Positions 8,207 through 16,954 of a DNA stretch of 54,571 nt are shown here, in pieces. The stretch is from JACCTH01 sp050741915 (GTDB lineage Bacteria > Actinomycetota > Acidimicrobiia > Spongiisociales > ZC4RG35). The DNA lies in assembly GCA_050741915.1 (NCBI GenBank), contig JBOGEX010000170.1, positions 1 through 54,571 of the forward strand, written 5' to 3'. Positions within the stretch are counted from its first letter, which is position 1, and every line of letters starts with the position of its first letter. Under the pieces are notes generated by a model. It had not been told where the DNA came from. It saw only the letters and a list, made by a program, of their open reading frames with translations, and searched no databases. The position numbers and the translations under genes were made by a program.

Positions 8207-9220
8207 ATGAGCAGAAGATCAGAGGCAAGCTCCCAGGTTCGCAGGCTGCCCCCCGACGAGCAACGTCTGTGCGTCCGGATCGCCCGGCTCTACTACGAGA
8301 GTGATCTGACCCAGGAGCGGATCGGGGATCAGCTGGGTCTGTCCCGGGTCAAGGTTCATCGCATGCTTCGGCTGGCAAGGGAGGTCGGGATCTTGGAGAT
8401 CCGCATCCAGGGCGGGGACGAGGCAACCGAAGCGTTGGGCGACGCCTTGGTGGCGACCCTCGGGCTGAGGGACGCGATGGTGGTGCCGGATGCTGCCACC
8501 GCCGACGGCCAGATCGCTCGGCTGGCCGAGGGCGCCGCCGCCTGGCTGAACTCTGTGCTCCGCCCGAACATGCGGGTCGGTCTGGGTCTGGGTCGAACGG
8601 TGTCCAGGATTCCCGACATGTTTCGAGTCCGATGCTCGATCGACTGCACCTTCACCGAGATTGAAGGGGCCGCCCCAGACACCACGGCGGGCTTCGCTGC
8701 CTACAACGTGACTTCAAGGATGGCGGCGATCGCCGGGGCGCGAGCCGAGTTCGTCCGGGCTCCCACCTTCGTGTCGGACCGAGATTTGAGGGACCGGCTG
8801 CTCAGAGAGCCGGCCATTGCCGCGGCACTCGATCGAGCACGCCAGGCCGACATCATCTTGCAAAGTGTTGGTCCGGTGTCGGAGTCCGCTTTGCTTCATA
8901 TCCACGGGGTGCTAACCGCCGAAGACCTTGATGAGTTGCGGTCGCGCGGTGCCGTAGGCGACGCTCTCGGACACTATTTCGACTCGTCGGGGAGACACGT
9001 CCCCTTCCGGACCGACGACATGCACGTCGGCTTGACGTTGGAGGATCTCACCAAGCTTCCCGTGAGCGCCCTGGTTGCAGGGGGACCAGAGAAACTAATG
9101 GCGGTTCGCGCGGCACTTCGCGGTGGGTATTTCAACGTACTCATTACCGATGCGACGACGGCGCAGACCTTGGTGGGGGAGGGATCCTTCGTAGAGGAGG
9201 GCGATCGTGGGAGCGGGTGA
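8207..9220 (+). CDS. SorC-family transcriptional regulator
   Basis: A 337-residue DNA-binding regulator. The N-terminal HTH lies at about residues 30-60 (LTQERIGDQLGLSRVKVHRM), followed by the SorC/DeoR-type sugar-phosphate sensor domain (for example VGLGLGRTVSRIP, and C-terminally LVAGGPEKLMAVRAALRGGY and TDATTAQTL). Such proteins are released from DNA by a phosphorylated sugar, which fits a cluster encoding a kinase and two isomerases. ATG at 8207 is preceded by an operator-like palindrome, suggesting autoregulation. The 3' end overlaps the next gene by 14 bp. Confidence 0.88.
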   Translation: MSRRSEASSQVRRLPPDEQRLCVRIARLYYESDLTQERIGDQLGLSRVKVHRMLRLAREVGILEIRIQGGDEATEALGDALVATLGLRDAMVVPDAATADGQIARLAEGAAAWLNSVLRPNMRVGLGLGRTVSRIPDMFRVRCSIDCTFTEIEGAAPDTTAGFAAYNVTSRMAAIAGARAEFVRAPTFVSDRDLRDRLLREPAIAAALDRARQADIILQSVGPVSESALLHIHGVLTAEDLDELRSRGAVGDALGHYFDSSGRHVPFRTDDMHVGLTLEDLTKLPVSALVAGGPEKLMAVRAALRGGYFNVLITDATTAQTLVGEGSFVEEGDRGSG

Positions 9221-10067
9221 CGTGGCTCGACCGGTTGGAATCGAGATCTTCTACTGGATGGACCGCTGGTCGGATGACCAGGCCGCCTACTTTCACCGCG
9301 CCCGCCGGGCGGGCTTCGACGGCGTGGAGATATCCCTTGTGGCCGGTACCGAACCCCCGGTGGCAAGAATCCGCGACGAGCTGCAGGCCAACGGGCTGGG
9401 TGTGGTGTGCAGTACCGGCTTGTCTCCGGCGTTAGACGTGTCGAGCCCGGACCGTGAAATCCGTCGAGCGGGGATGACCCACCTGGTGCGGTCGCTGGAG
9501 ACGGCGGCGGCGGTGGGAAGTCCGGTGTTGGGTGGGGTCACTTACGCTCCTTGGTTCCATTTCCCTCGGGAGAGCGACCTTCAGCCTTACAGGGAACGGT
9601 CGGCCGCGGTTTTGGTCGAGGTGGCTCGGGCCGCCGCCAGCCTGGGTGTCGTTCTATGCGTGGAGGTGATCAACCGCTTCGAGAGCTTCATGTTCAACAC
9701 GGCGGTAGAGGCGCTCGGGTTTCTGGCGTTGGTGGACCATCCGTCGGTCAAGGTCGAGCTCGACACATTTCACATGAATATCGAGGAGGACGACTTGGGA
9801 GGCGCCATCCGGAGCGTGGGTGACCGGATGGGTCATTTCCAGTGCGCCGCCAACAATCGTCGTCCACCCCAGTACGGCCACCTCGATTGGACCAAGATCC
9901 GGGCGGCACTCGACGACATCGACTACCGGGGCTGGGTGGTGTTCGAGACATTTCCCAACCCCTCCGTAGAAACGGGCCGCTCCTCCCATGCATGGCGGCC
10001 TCTGGTTCATGATCCCGACGCCGAGGCTCGAGCCGCCGCCGCCTTCTTAAAGGAACACCTGGCATGA
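9207..10067 (+). CDS. Sugar epimerase/isomerase, tagatose 3-epimerase-like
   Basis: A 286-residue TIM-barrel epimerase of the D-tagatose 3-epimerase/hydroxypyruvate-isomerase group. Conserved metal and substrate elements are VLCVEVINRFESFMFN (Glu), VKVELDTFHMNIEEDD (Asp/His), GHFQCAANNRRPPQYGHLDW (His) and GWVVFETFPNP (Glu). The GTG at 9207 is supported by GAGGAGGG at 9196-9203. The gene lies between the regulator and the DhaK-like kinase with overlapping ends. It likely epimerises a free ketose or ketose phosphate that then enters the kinase/aldolase steps. Confidence 0.83.
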   Translation: MGAGDVARPVGIEIFYWMDRWSDDQAAYFHRARRAGFDGVEISLVAGTEPPVARIRDELQANGLGVVCSTGLSPALDVSSPDREIRRAGMTHLVRSLETAAAVGSPVLGGVTYAPWFHFPRESDLQPYRERSAAVLVEVARAAASLGVVLCVEVINRFESFMFNTAVEALGFLALVDHPSVKVELDTFHMNIEEDDLGGAIRSVGDRMGHFQCAANNRRPPQYGHLDWTKIRAALDDIDYRGWVVFETFPNPSVETGRSSHAWRPLVHDPDAEARAAAAFLKEHLA

Positions 10068-11098
10068 GTGTTCGACGCAGCAAGCTGATCAACGATCCTT
10101 CCCGGATGGTCGTGGAGATGCTGGAAGGATATGTGGCGGCGCACCGCCACATCATCCGCTTGAACGAGCACGGTCACGTGATGCGGGCGACGCCCAAGGA
10201 GCACGGCAAGGTGGCCTTGGTCATCGGGAACGGATCCGGTCACGAACCGGCAATGATTGGATGGGTCGGACCGGGGCTGTTCGACGTCAACGTGCCGGGC
10301 GAAGTGTTCGCGGCGCCCGGACCCTCGGCGTTGTTGGCGGGGATCATGGCGGCCGACCGAGGCGCCGGAGTCTTGCTCTGTGTCTCGCACCACGCCGGCG
10401 ATCTGATCAACGCCGAGATGGCGTTCGAAAAGGCCCAACTGCAAGGAGACCATGTCGAAATGGTGGTCCTCTACGACGATGTAGGGTCGGCGCCCAAGGG
10501 TCAGGAGCCCGAGCGGCGCGGGGGTGCCGGGCTCTTCTTCGTCTGGAAGATTGTCGGTGCCCTGGCCGAGTCGGGTGCGGGCCTGGCGGAATGCAAGGCG
10601 ATGGCGGAACGGGTACGTGACAACACCCGGACCATCACGGCGGCCTTTGGGACGGTGGCCCATCCGGTTAGCGGAGAGCGGCTCGCCGACCTCGAACAGG
10701 ACGAGCTGGTGGTTGGTGTTGGTGTCCACGGCGAGTCGGGTGTTCAACCAGGCGGGGAGCTGACGGCCGATGCCGTAGTCGGCCGCATGCTGGCGAGCCT
10801 GCTGGACGATGGTGAGTTCGGAGCGGGCGAGGAGGTCTGCGTGCTGCTTAACAACAGCGGAGCGTTGACGATGATGGAGCTCTCCATCCTCTATCGCGCG
10901 GTCGACCGGGCACTGGCCGAGCGTGAGATCGTCGTTTATCGGGTTTGGATGGGGAGTTACGCCACAACGCAAGATCTCGCGGGTTTCGCTCTGGCCTTGT
11001 GCCGCATGGATGAAGAGACGAAACGCCTCTACGACGAGCCGGCGCTGGGCGCGGGATTGGCGATGGTGGCGCCGGGACGGTTGGGAGCCCCGTTGTGA
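10064..11098 (+). CDS. Dihydroxyacetone/erythrulose kinase DhaK-like subunit
   Basis: A 344-residue DhaK-domain protein that binds the ketose substrate covalently. The substrate His is seen in VGVGVHGESG (about residue 222), and other family landmarks are GNGSGHEPAM, GEVFAAPGP and HHAGDLINAEMA (catalytic Asp). The phosphoryl donor domain is the separately encoded DhaL-like protein next door, overlapping by 4 bp. No DhaM or PTS component is nearby, so ATP is the probable donor. Besides dihydroxyacetone, this family phosphorylates erythrulose and related ketoses. The two neighbouring epimerases make a longer ketose or tetrulose more likely here. Confidence 0.87.
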   Translation: MSVRRSKLINDPSRMVVEMLEGYVAAHRHIIRLNEHGHVMRATPKEHGKVALVIGNGSGHEPAMIGWVGPGLFDVNVPGEVFAAPGPSALLAGIMAADRGAGVLLCVSHHAGDLINAEMAFEKAQLQGDHVEMVVLYDDVGSAPKGQEPERRGGAGLFFVWKIVGALAESGAGLAECKAMAERVRDNTRTITAAFGTVAHPVSGERLADLEQDELVVGVGVHGESGVQPGGELTADAVVGRMLASLLDDGEFGAGEEVCVLLNNSGALTMMELSILYRAVDRALAEREIVVYRVWMGSYATTQDLAGFALALCRMDEETKRLYDEPALGAGLAMVAPGRLGAPL

Positions 11099-11769
11099 GC
11101 GCCCCCAAGGCGTCGTTGGACTCCGGTGATTTACTCCGCATGGTCGCTGCCTCCGCCGAAGAGATCGCAGCCAATGCGGCCGAATTATCACGGCTGGACG
11201 CGGTAGCGGGGGACGGTGATCACGGTGTGAACATGACTGCGGCGATGGCCCAAGCACAATCGCTTGCCGAGGCGCTTCCGGCCGCCACGCCTTCTGAGGT
11301 GCTCGGAGCCGTCGCCACCGCCTGTCTCGAGGGAGCTGGCGGAGCATCCGGGGCTCTGTTTGGCTCCTTCTTTCGGGGGGTGGCCGTCGGGATCGGTAAG
11401 GGACCCGAGGTTGACGCCGCGACCCTGGCGGAGGCGCTGGCCGCCGGGCTGCACGAGGTGCAGCGGGTGGGGCGAGCCGCCGCTGGAGACAAGACCATGA
11501 TCGATGCGCTGACACCGGCCGTCGATGCGGCTATGGCTGCCGCTCGGGCCGGACATCGCCCGGGGCGGTTGCTCACGGAAGCGGCGGGCGCGGCGAGGGC
11601 CGGCGCCGAGGCAACCCGAGGGCTGGTGCCGCGAGCAGGACGAGCCCGCTATGCCGCCGAAAGGTCGGTCGGCACCCAGGATCCCGGCGCCACCGCTGCC
11701 GCCCTCATCCTCGAGGCCTGGGCTCGAGCCCTTGGTGCGTTGAAAGGGGACGAAAGAGGTGGGCCATAG
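11095..11769 (+). CDS. DhaL-like ATP-binding kinase subunit
   Basis: A 224-residue DhaL domain protein that binds ATP and magnesium and phosphorylates the substrate held by the DhaK-like partner. The nucleotide-metal motif is VAGDGDHGVNM (about residues 39-49), followed by GGASGALFG, the GDKTMIDAL segment and a C-terminal ARYAAERSVGTQDPGA that matches the family. GTG at 11095 overlaps the DhaK stop. The N-terminal Ser/Ala-rich helix is normal for the family. The 106 bases after it contain a good ribosome site for the next gene but no terminator. Confidence 0.87.
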   Translation: MSAPKASLDSGDLLRMVAASAEEIAANAAELSRLDAVAGDGDHGVNMTAAMAQAQSLAEALPAATPSEVLGAVATACLEGAGGASGALFGSFFRGVAVGIGKGPEVDAATLAEALAAGLHEVQRVGRAAAGDKTMIDALTPAVDAAMAAARAGHRPGRLLTEAAGAARAGAEATRGLVPRAGRARYAAERSVGTQDPGATAAALILEAWARALGALKGDERGGP

Positions 11770-11875
11770 GTGTCAACGCGTCGACCGAATCGCCCGGGTC
11801 GGCGGGGAACGGAAAACGGGCGAGATCAGGAAGCCAAGGTGCCGCCACCGGTGCGGCTCAAGAGGAGGTTGAACG

Positions 11876-13201
11876 ATGGGAGCCTTGTACACAAGGCGGC
11901 GGGTGATGTTTGCCGCCGCGCTACTGGCATTGGCCGCCTGCGGGCAGGCCGAACAGACTGCCGACACGACCGCGGCGTCGGACACAACGGCGGCGGTGAC
12001 GACAGCTGCGACCGAGACGACGGCGGTGGCCGCGACGACCGCGGCCACCGATGTGCCGCCGACCTACTCGAGTTGGGACGACGTGCTGACGGCCGCCGCC
12101 GGTACCACCGTCAACTGGTTCATGTGGGGCGGTGATGACACGATCAACCAAAATGTCGATAGCGATATCGGTGGCGCCGTGCTGGAACAGTTCGACGTCA
12201 CCCTGAACCGGGTGCCGCTCACGGATACCGCCGATGCGGTCAACCAGGTTCTGAACGAGTCCGCCGCCGGTGTCACCAGCGGGGGCAGCATCGAGTTGAT
12301 CTGGATCAACGGCGAAAACTTCAAGACCATGAGGGATGCGGATCTTCTCTACGGGCCTTGGGCCGAAGAGCTGCCCAACGCCATTTACGTTCCGTGGGAT
12401 GACCCGGCGGTTGCCAACGACTTTGGCACCCCGGTCGAGGGATACGAATCGCCCTGGGGTCACGCCCAATTCGTCTTCGAGTACAACACCGAGCTGGTGC
12501 CTGAGCCCCCCGTGACATTCGAGGCGCTCCAGGCGTGGATCCACGACAACCCCGGTCTCTTCACCTACCCGGCGATTCCCGACTTCACCGGCAGCGTCTT
12601 TCTCCGTCACGTGCTCTATTGGGCGGCGGGCGGGCCGGATCCGTTCCTCGGCGAGTTCGACCAGGCGGTGTTCGACCAACATGCCCCGGCGGTGTGGGAG
12701 TACTTAAACGACCTCGAACCGGACCTGTGGCGTGGTGGTGACACCTACCCGGAAGCGGCGGCGATGACCGACCTTCTGGCAAATCAGGAGATTGCCTTCA
12801 ACATGGGCTACGCACCTGGGGAAGCTTCGCTGCGGATCAGCGATGGTGTCTATCCCGAGACCATCCGCACCTTCTTGATGGACACGGGCACGCTGTCGAA
12901 CAACAACTACGTGGCGATTCCGTTCAACGCCGCTAACCCGGCAGGTGCGATGGTGGTGGCCAACTACATCATCTCGCCCGAGTTCCAGTTGGTTATGGCG
13001 GATCCGGAGCGATGGGGGTGGGAGATCCCGACCGATCCGGCGACTTGGCCGGAGGAGGCCCAGGCGGCGCTCGAGTCGTACCAGCGTGGTGTGGCCACTC
13101 TCCCCGCGGCGGAACTGGCTTCGAAGGCGTTGCCGGAACCGAACGGAGAGTGGGTGACCGCACTGGAAGAGGGCTGGGTTGCCAACGTCCTCGAGCAGTA
13201 G
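11876..13201 (+). CDS. ynjB: YnjB-type ABC transporter substrate-binding lipoprotein
   Basis: A 441-residue extracellular binding protein of the YnjBCD family. It has a signal peptide with lipobox LAAC and a Thr/Ala-rich linker. The mature part carries characteristic YnjB features: FMWGGDDTINQ, VPLTDTADAVNQVL, ELIWINGENFKTM and GYESPWGHAQFVFEYNT. ATG at 11876 follows AGAGGAGG at 11861-11868. The substrate of YnjBCD is not established. In this cluster the cargo is plausibly the sugar or nucleoside used by the neighbouring enzymes. A strong hairpin follows the stop. Confidence 0.87.
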   Translation: MGALYTRRRVMFAAALLALAACGQAEQTADTTAASDTTAAVTTAATETTAVAATTAATDVPPTYSSWDDVLTAAAGTTVNWFMWGGDDTINQNVDSDIGGAVLEQFDVTLNRVPLTDTADAVNQVLNESAAGVTSGGSIELIWINGENFKTMRDADLLYGPWAEELPNAIYVPWDDPAVANDFGTPVEGYESPWGHAQFVFEYNTELVPEPPVTFEALQAWIHDNPGLFTYPAIPDFTGSVFLRHVLYWAAGGPDPFLGEFDQAVFDQHAPAVWEYLNDLEPDLWRGGDTYPEAAAMTDLLANQEIAFNMGYAPGEASLRISDGVYPETIRTFLMDTGTLSNNNYVAIPFNAANPAGAMVVANYIISPEFQLVMADPERWGWEIPTDPATWPEEAQAALESYQRGVATLPAAELASKALPEPNGEWVTALEEGWVANVLEQ

Positions 13202-13215
13202 GACAGAGGTGTTCG

Positions 13216-13243
13216 ATGTGGGGCGCCCACCGGCGCCCCACAT
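13216..13243 (+). terminator. 12-bp perfect hairpin between binding protein and permease genes
   Basis: ATGTGGGGCGCC (13216-13227) and GGCGCCCCACAT (13232-13243) form a perfect 12-bp stem with a CACC loop, 15 bases after the binding-protein stop. No T-run follows, and a second small hairpin (13247-13262) overlaps the next start region. It most likely acts as a partial terminator or mRNA 3'-end stabiliser that makes the binding protein more abundant than the permeases. Confidence 0.6.
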
Positions 13244-13262
13244 TGGCGAGCGCAAGCGCTCG

Positions 13263-14135
13263 ATGAACGCGCGAGGCCTCGGGCGGCGACTCCGCATCCC
13301 GATGATGCTCTCCGCCGCGCTCGTGGTAATAGTTGCGTTGTTCGGTGGTGGGCTATTGGTAGGTCTCGGCCAGAGCCTCGGGTACTTTCCGGTGATCGGC
13401 CTCGACCAATGGACGCTCGAGCACTACGCCGATGTCCTCACCGATCCAACCTTTCTGCGCTCGCTCTGGCTCACTTTCCGCATCGCCTTCATCAGCACCG
13501 CCCTGTCGACAGTGCTGGCGGTGGGACTGGCAATGGTTCTGCGCCAGGGCTTCGCTGGCTCGGGGGTCGCCAAGTTCATCTTCCAAATCCCACTCCCGGT
13601 GCCGCACCTGGTGGCTGCGAGCGGCCTGGTGTTGCTTCTCACCCAGAGTGGGATCCTCGCCCGGATCGGGGCCGGGCTGGGTTTGATTGACCGCCCCGGC
13701 GACTTTCCTGCGCTCGTCTTCGACCGGGCGGGGATCACCATCATCCTTACCTTCCTCTGGAAGGAGATCCCATTCATCGGGCTGGTCGTGTTGGCCGTGC
13801 TGCAGAGCGTGGGACCGCAATACGAGGAGATGGCCCGCACCCTGGGAGCGAACGCTCGACAGCGGTTCATCCACGTACTGCTTCCTTTGATCATGCCCGG
13901 GGTGGTGTCGACGTCGATCATCGTGTTCGCCTTCGCCTTCGCCAACTACGAGATACCTCTTCTTCTCGGGGTGCGCAGCCCGACGACGCTGCCGGTGTTG
14001 GCCTTCCACAGCTACCAGGACCCGGACCTCGCTCTGCGCCCGCAGGCGATGGCGATCAGCGTCATCCTGGCGGTAGCCTCCATCGTCCTCTTGGCCGGCT
14101 ATCAGCGGCTTGCCAGGTATGCGGTGAGGCGATGA
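13263..14135 (+). CDS. YnjC-type ABC permease, first subunit
   Basis: A 290-residue integral membrane protein with six predicted helices and the BPD-transporter EAA loop near EEMARTLGANARQRFIHVLLP. The ATG at 13263 (MNARGLGRRL) is chosen because upstream residues in the frame come from the intergenic hairpin. It matches the first half of the fused E. coli permease YnjC, whereas here the two halves are separate genes. Its end overlaps the second permease by 4 bp. Confidence 0.85.
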   Translation: MNARGLGRRLRIPMMLSAALVVIVALFGGGLLVGLGQSLGYFPVIGLDQWTLEHYADVLTDPTFLRSLWLTFRIAFISTALSTVLAVGLAMVLRQGFAGSGVAKFIFQIPLPVPHLVAASGLVLLLTQSGILARIGAGLGLIDRPGDFPALVFDRAGITIILTFLWKEIPFIGLVVLAVLQSVGPQYEEMARTLGANARQRFIHVLLPLIMPGVVSTSIIVFAFAFANYEIPLLLGVRSPTTLPVLAFHSYQDPDLALRPQAMAISVILAVASIVLLAGYQRLARYAVRR

Positions 14136-14956
14136 CAACAACGGGCGTGGCGAGGGGCGGTTGGGTGGCCCGCACTTCCGTGACGATGATCGCGGTTTCG
14201 GTTGGGTTGCCGCTGCTGGCACTTGTCATCTGGTCGTTCACGTTCCGGTGGAACTTCCCCGACGTCCTCCCCGCCGAGTGGGGTCTCAATGCCTGGTCGT
14301 ACACCCTGAGCCAGCCGTCCCGGGTGTTTGAGGGGCTGGGGAACAGTCTCGTCATCGGTGTCATGGTGACTGCTCTCGCCCTGATGATCGGCCTGCCCGC
14401 CAGCCGCGCCCTGGGTCTCTCCACGTTTCGCGGGAAGAGCCTCGTCGAATGGATTCTGATGATGCCGCTCATCGTCCCCGCCATCGTGGCGACCATGGGA
14501 ATCCATGTTCTGTTCATCCGGTTGGGTCTTGCCAACACTCTCCTGGGGGTGGCTCTGGTCCATCTCATACCCACCATCCCCTACTTCGTGCTGGTAATGG
14601 CCAGCGTCTTTGCCAACTACGGCACGGAGCAAGAGGAAACCGCTCGCACTCTGGGGGCGGGACCGCTCCAAGTGTTTCTTCACGTCACCCTGCCCGCCAT
14701 CGGTCCTGGGCTTCTGGTTGCTTCGATGTTCACCTTTCTGGTGTCTTGGAGCCAGTACGTGACGACGCTACTCATCGGCGGCGGGAGGACCATCACCCTC
14801 CCTCTTGTGCTCTTTCCCTTCATCGCCGGTGCCAACCACACGGTGTCGGCGGCGATCAGTCTGGTGTTCGTGGCCCCGGCGATCCTGGTTCTCGTCGTCA
14901 CCGCCAAGAACCTGAGCCGCGACGCGGCGATCATGGGAGGTTTCGGTCGGCTATGA
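14132..14956 (+). CDS. YnjC-type ABC permease, second subunit
   Basis: A 274-residue inner-membrane permease corresponding to the second half of YnjC. An N-terminal helix at about residues 10-32 precedes the transport core, and the ATPase-docking loop reads EEETARTLGAGPLQVFLHVTLP. ATG at 14132 overlaps the preceding stop, and its stop overlaps the ATPase start. It should form a heterodimer with the preceding permease. Confidence 0.86.
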   Translation: MTTTGVARGGWVARTSVTMIAVSVGLPLLALVIWSFTFRWNFPDVLPAEWGLNAWSYTLSQPSRVFEGLGNSLVIGVMVTALALMIGLPASRALGLSTFRGKSLVEWILMMPLIVPAIVATMGIHVLFIRLGLANTLLGVALVHLIPTIPYFVLVMASVFANYGTEQEETARTLGAGPLQVFLHVTLPAIGPGLLVASMFTFLVSWSQYVTTLLIGGGRTITLPLVLFPFIAGANHTVSAAISLVFVAPAILVLVVTAKNLSRDAAIMGGFGRL

Positions 14957-16029
14957 CGAGGCTCAGGCTGGCCCACCTGACCAAGCGGTTCGGTTCCGTG
15001 GTCGGGGTCGACGACCTGAATATCGAGATCGAGTCGGGCGAGGTGGTGGCCCTGCTCGGTCCCTCGGGATGTGGAAAGACCACAACCCTGCGGATGATTG
15101 CCGGTCTTCTCGAGCCGACCTCCGGCGATGTGTTGTTCGACGGACGTTCGGTGCTCGCCGTCCCGGCCGAGAGACGGGACGCGGTCATGGTGTTCCAAAA
15201 ACACCTGTTGTTCCCGACGCTGAGCGTCGCCGACAACGTCGGCTTCGGTTTGAGGATGCGGAAGGTGCCGAAGTCGGAGGTCGTCCGCCGCGCCGACGAA
15301 CTGCTCGAACTGGTCCGCCTCCCCGGGATTGGCGATCGGAAGGCGCACGAACTCTCGGGTGGCCAACAGCAACGAGTCGCTCTGGCTCGGGCGTTGGTGG
15401 TCAGACCAAAGCTGCTCCTCCTCGACGAACCTCTTGCCAACCTCGACGCCAACCTGAGGATCGAGATGCGCGAGCTGATCCGGTCGATCCAGGAAGAGCT
15501 CGGGATCACCTCGGTCTTCGTAACCCACGATCAGGAAGAAGCGGTGATGCTCGCCGACCGAGTGGCGTTGATGTTCTCGGGCGTGCTGCAACAGTGCGAC
15601 CGCCCGTCTGCCTTCTACGAACGCCCCAGCTCGGCGGCGGTGGCCCGTTTCTTTCGGAACCCCAACCTACTTGACGGGGTGCGCGAAGGATCGTCTGTGG
15701 CGACCGCCGCCGGCAAGCTCGTGGTCGACCCACAGCTTGTCGGGCAGGGCCGCGGGCCAGTCTTTGTCACTGTTCGCCCCGAAGAGGTTGAATTGGTCGG
15801 AGACGACAACAACAAAGATCAAAACCGGGTCGAGGCTTTGGTCCTGTCGAACATCTATGTGGGAACCCGACGGCGGCTCATCGTGGCGCTGGCAGGCTCG
15901 GAATGGCACGTCGACGGCCCAGCGGACCTCGCTGCTGCAGAAGGGGACACCGTGGCCCTACGCCTACCACCCGAAAAGGTCTGGCTTCTGCCCGCGGGCG
16001 CCGGCCCGGATGGGCGGTCGATGTCTTGA
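14953..16029 (+). CDS. YnjD-like ABC transporter ATP-binding protein
   Basis: A 358-residue ATPase with Walker A GPSGCGKTT (about residues 36-44), signature LSGGQQQRV, Walker B LLLLDEPLANLD and switch VTHDQEEA. A C-terminal TOBE-like domain of about 120 residues follows, longer than E. coli YnjD and more like PotA/UgpC-type ATPases. The ATG at 14953 is used because it overlaps the permease stop and begins the family's first beta strand (MTRLRLAHLTKRFG). It completes the importer. Confidence 0.88.
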   Translation: MTRLRLAHLTKRFGSVVGVDDLNIEIESGEVVALLGPSGCGKTTTLRMIAGLLEPTSGDVLFDGRSVLAVPAERRDAVMVFQKHLLFPTLSVADNVGFGLRMRKVPKSEVVRRADELLELVRLPGIGDRKAHELSGGQQQRVALARALVVRPKLLLLDEPLANLDANLRIEMRELIRSIQEELGITSVFVTHDQEEAVMLADRVALMFSGVLQQCDRPSAFYERPSSAAVARFFRNPNLLDGVREGSSVATAAGKLVVDPQLVGQGRGPVFVTVRPEEVELVGDDNNKDQNRVEALVLSNIYVGTRRRLIVALAGSEWHVDGPADLAAAEGDTVALRLPPEKVWLLPAGAGPDGRSMS

Positions 16030-16952
16030 TGAAGGCCAAAAGCGCAGTACCGGCAGGCAAGAGGCGAGGCCTGGAAGCGACCTCGACAGCCGAGCATCAT
16101 TTCACCATCCTCGCCATCGACCACATCGGCTCGCTCGCCCAAACCATGCAGCCGGACAACCCTGGGGTGGTCACGACCGATCAAATGGCGACGGCCAAGA
16201 CGGAGATTTTGCGAGGCCTCAGACAATTATGCAGCGCCGTGCTTCTCGACCCCCTCACCGGAAATCGAGGGGGGTCCGAGAACCTTCCCCGGGGAACGGG
16301 GCTGGTATTGGGAATCGAGAACGGCGACGACCCTTCGGCGGGTCCCCGGTTGCGAGAGGGGTGGAGCGTGCCTCGGGCCTCAGCCAGCGGGGCCGATGCC
16401 ATCAAGATCTCCTTCCGGTTCGATCCAATGGGAGATACCGCTGCGATCGAGCGGTTCGTAGCCGAGGTGGCTGGCGAATGCGGCCGGTTGGGATTGCCAC
16501 TTTTCGCCGAACCTCTCGGGGTCATACGCCGACCCGACGAGCGGCGCCGTGTGATCGTTGAGGCGGCGCGCCGCTTCGGAAAGCTAGGAGTCGACGTCCT
16601 CAAGCTCGAGTTTCCCGAGGACGTCTCGGTCGTCCCGGACCCCACTGTGTGGTCGGAAGCCTGCAACGAGATCGACGCCGCATCCGCAGTTCCCTGGACG
16701 TTGCTCTCGGGCGGGGAGGACTTCGAGCGCTTCGCTCGGATGCTGGAGGTGGCGTGCGATCACGGAGCCTCTGGTTTCGTGGTGGGACGAGCGGTGTGGC
16801 AGGAAGCAGTGTCGGGAGGCAGCGTCGACCCGAGCTGGATGGAGACGGCGGCCACTCGGCTACGACGGCTCGCCTTGATCACCCGTGACCGGGCCCGACC
16901 GTGGAGTGCTGCTGGAGTCTTCTCCGGCCAGAACGCCGAGGAGAAGAGCTGA
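16029..16952 (+). CDS. LacD-like class I aldolase
   Basis: A 307-residue TIM-barrel aldolase related to tagatose-1,6-bisphosphate aldolase LacD and DeoC-fold enzymes. Family landmarks are LAIDHIGSL, VLLDPLTG, ADAIKISFRFDP, DVLKLEFPED (the probable Schiff-base Lys) and a C-terminal GASGFVVGRAVWQEA. ATG at 16029 overlaps the ATPase stop by one base. After epimerisation and phosphorylation by the DhaKL-like kinase, it could cleave a ketose phosphate to a triose phosphate and an aldehyde. The real substrate is unknown. Confidence 0.82.
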   Translation: MKAKSAVPAGKRRGLEATSTAEHHFTILAIDHIGSLAQTMQPDNPGVVTTDQMATAKTEILRGLRQLCSAVLLDPLTGNRGGSENLPRGTGLVLGIENGDDPSAGPRLREGWSVPRASASGADAIKISFRFDPMGDTAAIERFVAEVAGECGRLGLPLFAEPLGVIRRPDERRRVIVEAARRFGKLGVDVLKLEFPEDVSVVPDPTVWSEACNEIDAASAVPWTLLSGGEDFERFARMLEVACDHGASGFVVGRAVWQEAVSGGSVDPSWMETAATRLRRLALITRDRARPWSAAGVFSGQNAEEKS

Positions 16953-16954
16953 CC

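Noticed and set aside
10007..11515. Long minus-strand open frame opposite DhaK/DhaL
   Set aside because: Arg/Pro/His-rich translation with no motif, fully antisense to two well-supported kinase genes.
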